The position numbers and the translations under genes are program-made. Shown piece by piece: positions 9,709 to 19,115 of a DNA stretch of 64,000 bases (position 1 is its first letter; each line of letters begins with the position of its first letter). The DNA lies in assembly GCF_000732535.1 (NCBI RefSeq), contig NZ_APNK01000004.1, positions 62,001 to 126,000 on the forward strand, given 5' to 3'. The notes under the pieces were generated by a model. The model did not search any database. It worked only from the letters and a program-made list of their open reading frames with translations, and was not told the origin of the DNA. The DNA comes from Salinisphaera hydrothermalis C41B8 (GTDB taxonomy: Bacteria; Pseudomonadota; Gammaproteobacteria; Nevskiales; Salinisphaeraceae).

Positions 9709-11325
9709 TTACAGATCGCCGTAGACGGCCGTGATCGGGTAGCGGCGATCGCGGCCGAAGGCGCGATGCGTGACCTTGGGCCCGGGCGCAGCCTGCCGGC
9801 GCTTGTATTCGTTGCGCCGAATCAGCCCGGCGGCCTGGCGGACATCGTCTTCGGCGAACCCCCGGCCCACGATGTCCTCGATCGAAGCACCATCCTCGAC
9901 GTAGGCCTCGATAATCGGGTCGAGCACATCGTATTCCGGCAGCGTATCGGTATCGGCCTGGTCGGCCCGCAGTTCTGCTGACGGCGGGCGCGTGATGACG
10001 CGTTCGGGGATCACCTCGCTGCGGGTATTGCGGAATTTGGCCAGTCGATAGACCCAGGTCTTGTAGACGTCCTTGAGCGGCGCGAAGCCGCCGCACATGT
10101 CGCCGTAGAGCGTGGCATAGCCAACCGCCATCTCGGATTTGTTGCCCGTGGCCAGCACGACATGACCGAACTTGTTGGACATCGACATCAACAGCGCGCC
10201 GCGGATACGCGACTGCAGGTTCTCTTCGGCCGTATCCGGCGCGCGGTCGCCAAAGATCGGGCCCAGCGTCTCCAGCAGCGCGGCGAAGCCTTTCTCGATC
10301 GGCACTTCGTCGTAGCGCGCGCCCATCCGCTTGGCCTGGTCCGCAGCGTCCACATTACTGATGTCGGCGGTATAGCGCGACGGCATCGAGACCGCCCACA
10401 CCCGGTCGCCGCCAAGCGCGTCCGCAGCGACCGCCAACGCGAGCGCCGAGTCGATCCCGCCCGAGGAGCCGATCAAGGCGCCCGGGAAACCATTGCGATC
10501 GACGTAATCGCGCGTGGCGCGTACCAGCGCGTCGTAGATCAATGCTTCGGGGCACGGCAACTCGGCGATATCGCCCCGCGCCTGAGCGGGTGACCACTCG
10601 ACCTGAAACACCCCAGCCTCGAACGCCGGCGCGCGCGCGATGATCCGCCCGGTTGCGTCGACGGCACAGGAGCGGCCGTCGAAAACCAGCTCGTCCTGGC
10701 CGCCCACGCTGTTGATGTAACAGATCGCGAGATGATGCGCCCGGGCGCGCTCGGCCAACAGCGTCTCGCGTTCGCTCTGCTTGTCGACATGAAACGGCGA
10801 GGCATTGAGATTGACCAGAATCTCGGCGCCGGCCGCGGCAGCCTGCGCCGTAGGCCCCTCTTCCCAGAGATCCTCGCAGATGGTGACACCGACTTGGCGG
10901 CCCGCCAGCTCGAACACACAGGCCGAATCGCCCGGCACGTAGTGACGTCGATCGTCGAACACCCCGTAGTTGGGCAGACACTGCTTGCGGTAATGGCCGA
11001 TGCGCTCGCCGTCACGCACGACCAGCGCGGCATTGTAGATCGCGTCGCCCTCGTATTCCGGATAGCCGATCACGACCGTGATGCCGGACAATTCCCGGGT
11101 TAGATGCTCGAGTGCGGCATTGATCGCCGCCGGCAGCCCGCGTCGCAGCAGCAAATCGTCCGGCGGATACCCCAGCAGCGCCAACTCTGGCGTGACGACG
11201 ATATCCGCGCCATCGCGATCGCGCGCCGTTTCGGCGGCTTCGATGATCTGTCGGGCGTTGCCGTCGATGTCGCCCACCCAGACGTTGAGCTGGGCCATGG
11301 CCACGCGTAGCGATTCATCGCTCAT
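9709..11325 (-). CDS. nadE: Glutamine-dependent NAD+ synthetase
   Basis: A 538-residue two-domain enzyme that amidates nicotinic acid adenine dinucleotide to NAD+. The N-terminal nitrilase-type glutaminase domain shows the Glu of VTPELALLGYPPDD, the Lys region YRKQCLPNYGVFDD and the nucleophilic Cys in VTICEDLWEEG. The C-terminal synthetase domain has the PP-loop GSSGGIDSALALAVA. The start giving MSDESLRVAMAQLNVW has an AGAGGA ribosome binding site about nine bases upstream. The GFA-like gene lies 13 bases upstream on the same strand, so the two are probably cotranscribed. Confidence 0.95.
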   Translation of the reverse strand: MSDESLRVAMAQLNVWVGDIDGNARQIIEAAETARDRDGADIVVTPELALLGYPPDDLLLRRGLPAAINAALEHLTRELSGITVVIGYPEYEGDAIYNAALVVRDGERIGHYRKQCLPNYGVFDDRRHYVPGDSACVFELAGRQVGVTICEDLWEEGPTAQAAAAGAEILVNLNASPFHVDKQSERETLLAERARAHHLAICYINSVGGQDELVFDGRSCAVDATGRIIARAPAFEAGVFQVEWSPAQARGDIAELPCPEALIYDALVRATRDYVDRNGFPGALIGSSGGIDSALALAVAADALGGDRVWAVSMPSRYTADISNVDAADQAKRMGARYDEVPIEKGFAALLETLGPIFGDRAPDTAEENLQSRIRGALLMSMSNKFGHVVLATGNKSEMAVGYATLYGDMCGGFAPLKDVYKTWVYRLAKFRNTRSEVIPERVITRPPSAELRADQADTDTLPEYDVLDPIIEAYVEDGASIEDIVGRGFAEDDVRQAAGLIRRNEYKRRQAAPGPKVTHRAFGRDRRYPITAVYGDL

Positions 11326-11338
11326 GCTTGTCGGTCCT

Positions 11339-11788
11339 CTATCCCTCGGGCGTATCCGCGGGCGTATCGCCGCGGTTGTCGGCGGCATGTTTGGGCAGAT
11401 CGTCGCCGATATCAAGCACGCGCTGGTTATAGAACCAGTGCGCCGCCGGCGCGACCGCATCCGGCAGACGGCCGCCGGCGGCTTCGCGAAAGCGTTCGTT
11501 GGGGATCACGATATCGCCATCGCGGTTGCGGCCGTGCATCAGCCGACCGCACTCCGAGCAGTGATAACGCCACATCCGCCGTCCGGCGAGGCGATGGCCG
11601 ATCAACGTCGCCTCGCCCGAAACGGTACGTTTCACCGCATCGTTCGGCCAGGCGCTGGCCGACAGTACCTCCACGCCGTAAAGCTCGCGGCAGCTCTCAC
11701 AATGACAATACGTGCTGCGAATAGGCGCATCGCGCGCGGTCAAGCGGATCGCACCACAGTCGCAGGATAGTTCGTAGACGGTCGCCAA
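11339..11788 (-). CDS. GFA / CENP-V family zinc protein
   Basis: A 149-residue protein of the glutathione-dependent formaldehyde-activating enzyme (GFA) fold. Zinc-ligand Cys motifs are visible: CDCGAI near residue 9, CHCESC near residue 27 and CSECG near residue 76. Many members of this family have no known substrate. The frame is open far upstream but family similarity begins at ATVYELSCDCG. I chose a TTG start because a GGAG sequence lies six bases before it and no ATG or GTG is well placed. Probably transcribed together with nadE. Confidence 0.7.
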   Translation of the reverse strand: MATVYELSCDCGAIRLTARDAPIRSTYCHCESCRELYGVEVLSASAWPNDAVKRTVSGEATLIGHRLAGRRMWRYHCSECGRLMHGRNRDGDIVIPNERFREAAGGRLPDAVAPAAHWFYNQRVLDIGDDLPKHAADNRGDTPADTPEG

Positions 11789-11988
11789 CAGAAGCTCCGG
11801 AATGGCATCGGGCCCCGATACACCAAGGGCTGGCCCGGCGCCGCGCCGGGCCCATCGGCCCGTGCCGAAATGACAGGCCCGCCATTCTACCGATGCAAAC
11901 GCGCCCGTTGCGCCAGGACGGCGGCCCGATCGCTCGAACCGGCCAGCGCGAGGCGCCAACGCTTTAGGGTTTCGTTCAGCGAAAAAAC

Positions 11989-12195
11989 AATCCGCAGATG
12001 ACACAGATTGCACAGATGCAGTGGCACCTTCGCGGCGTAGACGATCCGGGGCGCTAAATCGCGACGGCATCAAGCGAATCTTGCAATTCAGATGAGTGGG
12101 TTGGGAACGAAGCGCATGCAGCCGTTCGCGCCCCGATCGAACGCACACCGCTGGCGATTAACCGCCATCTGCGTATATCTGCGTTGATCTGCGGA
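11989..12195. repeat. Inverted pair of CRCAGAT-type repeats
   Basis: In the 594-base gap between the GFA-like gene and sucD, bases 11989-12020 read TCCGCAGAT then two further CACAGAT units at about 10-base spacing. Bases 12165-12195 carry the reverse complement of the same pattern (ATCTGCG, ATCTGCG, ATCTGCGGA). The copies enclose about 145 bases with no convincing gene. Similar CGCAGAT strings occur as dispersed intergenic repeats in other proteobacteria (from memory). This may be a MITE- or REP-like element; no transposase is present. Confidence 0.55.
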
Positions 12196-12324
12196 CAAAT
12201 GCCTTAAGAAACGAAGCGAAAGGACGGGCGGCGCCCGCAAGCATCAATGTCGCAAGCCGAGTACAGCATTCGCGTTTATCGGCGGACTGGCCGTTTAGAT
12301 TGCACCACTGAAACGGACAGACAC

Positions 12325-12360
12325 AAAAAAGCCGACACCGCGAAAACGCGATGCCGGCTC
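12325..12360 (-). terminator. Rho-independent terminator after sucD
   Basis: Read on the minus strand, GCCGGCATCGCG pairs with CGCGGTGTCGGC across a TTTT loop and is followed by TTTTTT. Two of the stem positions are G-U pairs. It lies about 23 bases after the sucD stop and ends the sucCD operon. Confidence 0.85.
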
Positions 12361-12382
12361 GATGCACGAGGATGGTGGCGGG

Positions 12383-13255
12383 TTAGGCACCCAGCACTTC
12401 CTGCATCTTGGTGCCGATTTCGGCAGTCGAGCGCACGGTGGCGACACCCGCGGCTTCGAGCGCGGCGAACTTGTCGTCCGCGGTGCCCTTGCCGCCGGAG
12501 ATGATCGCGCCGGCATGGCCCATGCGCTTGCCCGGAGGCGCGGTCACGCCCGCGATGTAGGCGACGACCGGCTTGGTCATGTGGTTCTTGATGAACTCGG
12601 CGGCTTCTTCCTCGGCGGTGCCGCCGATTTCGCCGACCATGACCACACCTTCGGTCTGCGGGTCGTTCTCGAACATTTCGAGCACGTCGTCGAAGTCCAG
12701 GCCGTGGATCGGGTCGCCGCCGATGCCGACACAGGTGGACTGACCGAGGCCGTTGTGGGTGGTCTGGAAGACGGCTTCGTAGGTGAGCGTGCCGGAGCGC
12801 GACACGATGCCGATCTTGCCCTTCTGGTGAATATGCGCCGGCATGATGCCGATCTTGCACTCGCCCGGGGTGATCACGCCGGGGCAGTTCGGGCCGATCA
12901 GCACGGAATCCGAATCATCCAGCGCGGCACGCACACGCAGCATGTCCAGCACCGGAATGTGCTCGGTGATGCAGATGATGGTCTTGATGCCGGCATCAGC
13001 CGCCTCGAGGATGGCGTCGGCCGCGAACGGGGCCGGCACGTAGATCATCGTGGCATTGGCGCCGGTCTCGGCGACCGCTTCCTTGCAGGTATTGAACACC
13101 GGGCGATCCAGGTGGGTCTCGCCGCCGCGGCCCGGGGTCACACCGCCGACGATATTGGTGCCGTATTCGATGCACTGCTGGGAATGGAAGGTGCCCTGGC
13201 TGCCGGTGAAGCCCTGGACGATGAGTTTGGTGTCTTTGTTGACGAGAATGCTCAT
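12383..13255 (-). CDS. sucD: Succinyl-CoA synthetase alpha subunit
   Basis: The 290-residue alpha subunit of succinate-CoA ligase, which converts succinyl-CoA, ADP or GDP and phosphate to succinate and NTP in the TCA cycle. The N-terminal CoA-binding domain contains [33 protein letters not shown]. The phosphorylated His lies in [18 protein letters not shown] near residue 247. It is 49 bases downstream of sucC, forming a standard sucCD operon that ends at a good terminator. No sucAB or lpd is in the window. Confidence 0.97.
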   Translation of the reverse strand: MSILVNKDTKLIVQGFTGSQGTFHSQQCIEYGTNIVGGVTPGRGGETHLDRPVFNTCKEAVAETGANATMIYVPAPFAADAILEAADAGIKTIICITEHIPVLDMLRVRAALDDSDSVLIGPNCPGVITPGECKIGIMPAHIHQKGKIGIVSRSGTLTYEAVFQTTHNGLGQSTCVGIGGDPIHGLDFDDVLEMFENDPQTEGVVMVGEIGGTAEEEAAEFIKNHMTKPVVAYIAGVTAPPGKRMGHAGAIISGGKGTADDKFAALEAAGVATVRSTAEIGTKMQEVLGA

Positions 13256-13304
13256 GAGTCGATCCTGATCTTGAATTCTGTCGGGATAGGCAATCGGGCG
13301 GCGC

Positions 13305-14468
13305 TTACTTGGCAGCCTCGGCGACGACCTTCTTGGCCGCGTCGGTCAGGTCCTGCGCGGCGATGAGGTCGTAGTCGGACTCGTCCAGCAGCTTGCGGCC
13401 TTCCTCGGCGTTGGTGCCTTCGAGACGCACGACGACCGGCACCTTGATGCCGACATCCTTGGCCGCGGTGATGATGCCTTCGGCGATCAGATCACAGCGC
13501 ACGATGCCCCCGAAGATGTTGACCAGAATGGCCTTGACGCCTTCGCCGGCGGTGATCAGCTTGAACGCCTCGGTAACGCGTTCGGTGGTGGCGCCGCCGC
13601 CGACATCCAGGAAGTTGGCCGGCTCGCCGCCGTGCAGCTTGACCAGGTCCATGGTGCCCATGGCCAGGCCCGCACCGTTGACCATGCAGCCGATGTTGCC
13701 GTCGAGCTGGATGTAGTTGAGATCGTGCTCGGCCGCCTGGGCCTCGCGCTCGTTCTCCTGGGTGACGTCGCGCATGTCGGCGAATTCCTTATGCCGGAAC
13801 AGCGCGTTGTCGTCGAAGTTCAGCTTGCCGTCCAGCGCAACCAAACCACCGTCACCGGTGGTGACCAGCGGGTTGATCTCGACCAGCGAGGCGTCGGTTT
13901 CCATGAACATGTCGTACAGGCCTTTCATGACCTTGACGAATTCACCGACCTGTTTCTTGTCCAGCCCCAGGAAAAAACCGAGCTCCCGGCCCTGGTAGGC
14001 CTGGAAACCCGCCGCGGGATGAATCGCGATCTGGGTGATCTTCTCCGGCGTGGCCTCGGCGACTTCCTCGATGTCCATGCCGCCTTCGGGCGAGGCAATG
14101 AACGTGACCTTGCGGGTCGCACGATCGACCAACACCGACAGGTACAGCTCGGACTGGATGTCGGCCGGCTTTTCCACGTAAACCGAATTGATCGGCAGGG
14201 CCACACCGCCCGACTGATGGGTGGTCAGGGTCGAGCCGATCATCTCGGAGGCGACTTTCTTCACGTCGTCCAGGCTGTCGACCAGCTTCACGCCGCCGGC
14301 TTTGCCGCGCCCGCCGGCGTGCACCTGGGCCTTGACCACCCAGCGCTCGCCGCCGAGCTGTTTGGCCACTGCCTCGGCTTCATCGGCCGAACGGGCAACC
14401 TTGCCCTCGCCGGCCGGCACGCCGTAGCGTGCGAAGATTTCCTTGGCCTGATACTCGTGAACGTTCAT
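13305..14468 (-). CDS. sucC: Succinyl-CoA synthetase beta subunit
   Basis: The 387-residue beta subunit with an ATP-grasp domain. It starts [18 protein letters not shown], the usual family start, and shows [18 protein letters not shown] in the nucleotide-binding region and [13 protein letters not shown] with [11 protein letters not shown] in the C-terminal subunit-contact domain. Length matches E. coli SucC. The frame is open 64 codons upstream, but that part has no similarity. The 197 bases between this gene and the divergent PP0621-like gene should carry promoters for both; I do not see an unambiguous -35/-10 pair. Confidence 0.97.
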   Translation of the reverse strand: MNVHEYQAKEIFARYGVPAGEGKVARSADEAEAVAKQLGGERWVVKAQVHAGGRGKAGGVKLVDSLDDVKKVASEMIGSTLTTHQSGGVALPINSVYVEKPADIQSELYLSVLVDRATRKVTFIASPEGGMDIEEVAEATPEKITQIAIHPAAGFQAYQGRELGFFLGLDKKQVGEFVKVMKGLYDMFMETDASLVEINPLVTTGDGGLVALDGKLNFDDNALFRHKEFADMRDVTQENEREAQAAEHDLNYIQLDGNIGCMVNGAGLAMGTMDLVKLHGGEPANFLDVGGGATTERVTEAFKLITAGEGVKAILVNIFGGIVRCDLIAEGIITAAKDVGIKVPVVVRLEGTNAEEGRKLLDESDYDLIAAQDLTDAAKKVVAEAAK

Positions 14469-14665
14469 GACATCGCCTCGGTTGCAAACGAACTGAAATA
14501 AAAAAGATGAAAGCGGCGCGCATTGTCGCGTCTTGCGGGCCTGATCACAACTTGGCACGAGTTCGGGCCCACCCATGGAAACGCGCTCCGACCGCTGTAA
14601 AACGACTCGTGGCACGCGCGCCGTTTGCGTATGCTCGACATAGGGAGAATAAATAACCACCCATC

Positions 14666-14881
14666 ATGGCCCGCCTGATTCTGATCATCTGCGCTATCGG
14701 CCTCGTCTGGCTGTTGCTGCGTCGCGCGCTGCCGCGGCGTGAAGCCGACGACCGGCCGGGCAAGCGCGAGCAATACACGCCGACGGTGCGCTGTCATATC
14801 TGTGGGGCTTATCTGGACCGACGCCTGGCGCGCCGGGATCAGACTGGCTACTGCTGCCAGAGTCACGACGACAACGCATGA
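14666..14881 (+). CDS. Small PP0621-type membrane protein
   Basis: A 71-residue protein with one N-terminal membrane helix (LILIICAIGLVWLLL) and a cytoplasmic tail carrying two Cys pairs: VRCHICGAYL and YCCQSH. This matches the PP0621 family of small proteins found just upstream of pilS in pseudomonads. The Cys and His residues suggest a zinc site. The stop overlaps the pilS start as ATGA. Function is unknown, though the conserved place implies some link to PilS. Confidence 0.8.
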   Translation: MARLILIICAIGLVWLLLRRALPRREADDRPGKREQYTPTVRCHICGAYLDRRLARRDQTGYCCQSHDDNA

Positions 14882-16479
14882 CCCCCGACGCACTACGCGT
14901 CCCGGTCGTGCATACCGGCGCGACTTGGCGGGCCGCGCTGACGCTATCGCTCTATCGCAGTGCGATCGCCTTCGGCCTGGTCGCGACACTGAGCGCGGGC
15001 GGCGGTCAGGGTCTGTTTTCGCCGGACTTTCCTGGCCTGTTCCGGGCCATCTGTCTGGCGTATCTGGCCCTGGCAGCTTGTCTGGCCGGCGCGGCACTGG
15101 TTCGCCGCCCACCGCTGGCGATCCACGTATTCGTCCAGATCCTGGTCGATGTCGTACTGATCGTGCTCGCCAGCTACGCCGGCAACGGTGCCTCGGGCGG
15201 AATCGCCATGCTGCTGCTGGCCCCATTGGCCGCCGCCGGCATCCTGCTGCCAGCCCGCCTATCCGGTTTGCTCACAGCCCTAGCCGCGCTCGGCATGATC
15301 GGCCAGGAGATCATGCGGCACTGGCAACTGGCCGATGCGCATACCGATTTCGTGCAATCCGGTATTTTGGGCGCGTTATATTTCGCCACGGCCTTCATGG
15401 CCTACGGTCTAGCCCGTCGTATCCGCGTCAGCGATGCGTCGGCGGCCAGCCACGCCAGCCAAGCCCGGGATCTAGCCGAGCTCAATCGCCATATCATCGA
15501 TCGCATGCAGACCGGTGCGATCGTCATCGACGCCGACGACCGCATCCAGATCCTCAATCATGCGGCGTTGGAACTACTCGATCACGATGACGGTGTCGCG
15601 CCCCCGGCCGCACTGGCGGAACTGCCCCCGGCGCTGGGCGAGGCACTCGCGGCCTGGCGCAGGCGACGCATCCTTCCCGATATGATCGAAGTGGCCGGAC
15701 GGCGGCTCCAGCCCCAGTTCGCGGCACTGGGCAACGACCAAGCCCCAACCTTGATATTTCTGGACGACGCGCGTCGGGCAAGCGAACAGGCGCAGCAGAT
15801 GAAACTGATGGCGCTCGGCCGGCTTACCGCCAGCATCGCGCACGAAATCCGCAACCCGCTGGGCGCGATCAGCCATGCCGAGCAGCTGCTCGCCGAATCA
15901 TCCGCTTTCGGCACGGACGATTCGCGCCTGCTGGCCATGATCCATCGTCATTGCCAGCGTATCGACCGCATCATCTCGGACGTCCTCGGCCTGGCCCGGC
16001 GGGCCGCTCAGCGCCCCCGTACCCTTGAGTTGTCGGCCTGGGTCGCCGAAGCCGTGGCCGACTATCGTGAAACCCAGGATGACCCACCGCGGTTCATCCA
16101 GACCGGCGACTGGCCCGCCGGCCATCTGCGCTTCGACCCCGGCCAGCTGCGCCAAGTGCTGTTCAACCTCTGGGACAACAGCAACCGTCATGCCCGCGGC
16201 ACGATCGCTCCTGGCATTGAGCTGCACGCCCACCTGGATGCCAACCGCAATCTGGTGCTGGATATCATCGATGACGGCCCGGGCATCGCGCCCGAGCTGC
16301 TCGATCGCATCGCGGAACCGTTCTTCACCACCGCGGCCGACGGAACCGGACTGGGCCTGCATATCGCACGCGAACTGTGCGAGGCCAACGGCGCTCGTCT
16401 TATCCCAATGAACCACGCCCAGGGCGCGTGCTTTCGTATATTGTTGCCTCGCATGACCGCCGAAGGCCCGAGTCCATGA
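14878..16479 (+). CDS. pilS: Two-component sensor histidine kinase PilS
   Basis: A 533-residue membrane histidine kinase that senses pilin levels and controls pilA transcription through PilR in Pseudomonas. The N-terminal 190 residues contain about six hydrophobic helices. A PAS-like region (DRMQTGAIVIDADDRIQILNHAALELL) follows. The H-box IAHEIRNPLGAI carries the phosphoacceptor His. N (LFNLWDNSNRHAR), G1 (DDGPGI) and G2 (GTGLGLHIA) boxes complete the ATPase domain. It overlaps both neighbours by ATGA. Confidence 0.92.
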   Translation: MTPDALRVPVVHTGATWRAALTLSLYRSAIAFGLVATLSAGGGQGLFSPDFPGLFRAICLAYLALAACLAGAALVRRPPLAIHVFVQILVDVVLIVLASYAGNGASGGIAMLLLAPLAAAGILLPARLSGLLTALAALGMIGQEIMRHWQLADAHTDFVQSGILGALYFATAFMAYGLARRIRVSDASAASHASQARDLAELNRHIIDRMQTGAIVIDADDRIQILNHAALELLDHDDGVAPPAALAELPPALGEALAAWRRRRILPDMIEVAGRRLQPQFAALGNDQAPTLIFLDDARRASEQAQQMKLMALGRLTASIAHEIRNPLGAISHAEQLLAESSAFGTDDSRLLAMIHRHCQRIDRIISDVLGLARRAAQRPRTLELSAWVAEAVADYRETQDDPPRFIQTGDWPAGHLRFDPGQLRQVLFNLWDNSNRHARGTIAPGIELHAHLDANRNLVLDIIDDGPGIAPELLDRIAEPFFTTAADGTGLGLHIARELCEANGARLIPMNHAQGACFRILLPRMTAEGPSP

Positions 16480-17855
16480 ACGCCGCTGTCCAGACCACCG
16501 CACGCGCCTTGATCGTCGACGACGAGGCCGATATCCGCGAGTTGCTGGAAATCACGCTCGGGCGCATGGGCATTGAGACGGTCGCGGTCAGCGATCTGGC
16601 CTCGGCCCGGCGTACGTTCGATGCCCAGCCCTTCGATCTGTGCCTGACCGACATGCGTCTGCCGGACGGCGAGGGCATCGCGCTGGTGCGCCATATCAAT
16701 GATCGTTCGCCGGCCTGCCCGGTGGCCGTAATCACGGCTTACGGCAGCGCGGAGGCGGCGGTGGCCAGCCTGAAGGCCGGCGCCTTCGACTTCGTCTCCA
16801 AGCCGATCGACGTCGCCGGGTTGCGAACGTTGGTCGCGCAGGCGCTCAAACTCGCGGGACTGGATCACGACGCGCCGCCCCACCCGTCGCTGGATGTCTC
16901 GCCACGGTTGGTCGGGCAGACCGAGGCGATGGCCGCACTGCGACGGACCATCGCCAAGCTGGCCCGCAGTCAGGCCCCGGTCTACGTCACGGGCGAATCG
17001 GGGACCGGCAAGGAGCTGGTGGCCCGCATGATTCACGCCGAAGGGCCGCGGGTTAACGGCGCGTTCGTGCCGGTCAACTGTGGCGCGATACCCGCGGAAC
17101 TGATGGAGTCGGAATTCTTCGGCTACCTCCGCGGTGCGTTCACGGGTGCCACGCGCGACACCGCCGGGCTGTTCGCACGCGCCGACGGGGGCACGCTGTT
17201 CCTCGACGAGATCGCGGATCTGCCGATGTCGATGCAAGTCAAACTGCTGCGTGCGATCCAGGAACGCTCCATCCGCCCGGTCGGTGCAACCATGGAGACG
17301 GCGGTCGACGTACGTATTGTCAGCGCGAGCCATCGCGATCTGTCGGTCGAGGTTGCGCGCGGGCGATTCCGTGAGGACCTGTACTATCGACTCAACGTGA
17401 TCGAGGTGAAAGTACCGCCGTTGCGCGATCGCATCGCGGACATTCCGATGCTCGCCGAGCGCATTCTCGCCGGGCTGGCGCGCAAGATGCGCCTGGAACG
17501 CGCGCCCGTGCTCTCGGACGACGCTCGTTCGGCGCTCATGGACTACAACTTCCCCGGCAACATTCGCGAACTGGAAAATATCCTCGAGCGCGCGGTTACC
17601 CTGGCAGAATCGCCGGTCATCGAACGTGGCTATTTACGGCTGTATTCACCGCTCGCCGAGGCCGCGGCGGCGAATCCGGCCGATGCGCTGGTCGACGAGT
17701 CCACCGATCTCGAGAGTCAGCTCGAGGCCTTGGAGCGCGAACGCATTCAAAGCGCGCTCGAAGCCTGCCGTTATAACAAGACCAAAGCTGCGCAACGGCT
17801 CGGCATTACGTTCCGGGCGTTGCGGTATCGTCTGGCCAAGCTGGGGATGGAATAG
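16476..17855 (+). CDS. pilR: Sigma-54-dependent response regulator PilR
   Basis: A 459-residue NtrC-type activator. The receiver domain (ALIVDDEADIREL, phospho-acceptor Asp in CLTDMRLPDG, Lys in FDFVSKPID) is followed by an AAA+ domain with Walker A GESGTGKE and the sigma-54 contact motif GAFTGA, then a Fis-type helix-turn-helix at the C terminus (NKTKAAQRLGITFRALRYRLAKLGM). The start ATG overlaps the pilS stop by four bases. In Pseudomonas it activates pilA; no pilA is in this window. Confidence 0.94.
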   Translation: MNAAVQTTARALIVDDEADIRELLEITLGRMGIETVAVSDLASARRTFDAQPFDLCLTDMRLPDGEGIALVRHINDRSPACPVAVITAYGSAEAAVASLKAGAFDFVSKPIDVAGLRTLVAQALKLAGLDHDAPPHPSLDVSPRLVGQTEAMAALRRTIAKLARSQAPVYVTGESGTGKELVARMIHAEGPRVNGAFVPVNCGAIPAELMESEFFGYLRGAFTGATRDTAGLFARADGGTLFLDEIADLPMSMQVKLLRAIQERSIRPVGATMETAVDVRIVSASHRDLSVEVARGRFREDLYYRLNVIEVKVPPLRDRIADIPMLAERILAGLARKMRLERAPVLSDDARSALMDYNFPGNIRELENILERAVTLAESPVIERGYLRLYSPLAEAAAANPADALVDESTDLESQLEALERERIQSALEACRYNKTKAAQRLGITFRALRYRLAKLGME

Positions 17856-17888
17856 ACGGCGGCCCGCAGGCCGCCCGATCGACGAGAC

Positions 17889-19115
17889 ATGGCAGAAACA
17901 CGCACCGACAACCATACGTTCTTCTGGATCGGCACCGACCGGAACGGCACTCGGGTCAAAGGCCAGACCGAAGGCCCGAACGAGGCCATGGTGCGCGCCA
18001 TGCTGCGGCGCCAGAACATCAATCCGCTGCATGTACGCAAGCAAACGAGGCTGTTCGGCATTGGCGGCCCGCGCAAGAAAAAAATCCGGACCGGCGATAT
18101 CGCCATCCTCTCGCGTCAGCTGGCGACCATGCTCGGCGCCGGCGTGCCGCTGGTTCAGTCGCTGGATATCGTGGCCAAGGGCGCCTCGAATCCGAGCCTG
18201 GCCCGGCTGGTCGATACCATCCGCGACGATATCGAGTCCGGCCTGCCGATGGCCGAGGCGCTCGGCGAGCACCCCCGCTATTTCGACGATCTGTTCGTCA
18301 ACCTGGTCGCGGCCGGCGAGCGTTCGGGCACGCTCGAATCACTGCTCGACAAGATCGCGACGTACAAAGAAAAAACCGAAGCGATCAAGACCAAGGTACG
18401 CAAGGCACTGTTCTACCCGTCCGCGGTGATCATCGTGGCGATTATCGTGATGGGTATCCTGCTGTATTTCGTCGTGCCCCAGTTCCAGTCGCTGTTCCGC
18501 GGTTTCGGCGCCGATCTGCCGGCCTTCACGTTGATGGTAATCGGCCTGTCGGAAACCGTTCAGCACTGGTGGTGGCTGATCCTCGGCATCGTGATCGGGG
18601 CCGGCTACGGCTTCGTGATAGCGCGCCGACGCTCACGCCGTTTTCGGCGTGCACTGGATCGCGTCGTGCTACGCGTACCGGTGGTGGGTACGATCGTAGA
18701 TAACGCGGCCGTGGCGCGCTTTGCCCGCACATTGTCGACTATGTTCGCGGCCGGTGTGCCGCTGGTCGAAGCACTCGATTCGGTGGCTCGCGCGGCCGGC
18801 AACGTAGCCTTCGAGGAAGCGATCGACCAAATGCGCGGCCAGGTTGAATCCGGCCAGCGGCTGGAACTGGCCATGGCCAATACCGGACGCTTCCCGAGCA
18901 TGGCCCATCAAATGGTCAAGATCGGCGAGGAGGCCGGCGCGCTGGATTCCATGTGCGGCCGCGTTGCCGATTTCTACGAGTCCGAGGTCGATGCCCAGGT
19001 CGACGGCCTGTCGTCACTGCTCGAACCGATGATCATGGCCGTCATCGGGGTGCTCGTGGGCGGTCTGGTCATCGCCATGTATCTGCCGATTTTCAAACTC
19101 GGATCGGTGGTCTGA
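17889..19115 (+). CDS. pilC: Type IV pilus inner-membrane platform protein PilC
   Basis: A 408-residue GspF/PilC-family polytopic protein that anchors the pilus assembly and retraction motors. Two homologous cytoplasmic T2SF domains are visible: ILSRQLATMLGAGVPLVQSLDIV near residue 78 and FARTLSTMFAAGVPLVEALDSVA near residue 278. Membrane helices lie near 175-195, 220-240 and at the C terminus. It starts 33 bases after pilR and overlaps pilD by one base. The assembly ATPase gene pilB, usually immediately upstream, is absent here. Confidence 0.93.
   Translation: MAETRTDNHTFFWIGTDRNGTRVKGQTEGPNEAMVRAMLRRQNINPLHVRKQTRLFGIGGPRKKKIRTGDIAILSRQLATMLGAGVPLVQSLDIVAKGASNPSLARLVDTIRDDIESGLPMAEALGEHPRYFDDLFVNLVAAGERSGTLESLLDKIATYKEKTEAIKTKVRKALFYPSAVIIVAIIVMGILLYFVVPQFQSLFRGFGADLPAFTLMVIGLSETVQHWWWLILGIVIGAGYGFVIARRRSRRFRRALDRVVLRVPVVGTIVDNAAVARFARTLSTMFAAGVPLVEALDSVARAAGNVAFEEAIDQMRGQVESGQRLELAMANTGRFPSMAHQMVKIGEEAGALDSMCGRVADFYESEVDAQVDGLSSLLEPMIMAVIGVLVGGLVIAMYLPIFKLGSVV

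Noticed and set aside
12158-12367. 69-codon minus-strand open frame between the GFA gene and sucD
   Set aside because: It overlaps one arm of the inverted repeat and the sucD terminator, has no family features and no ribosome binding site.
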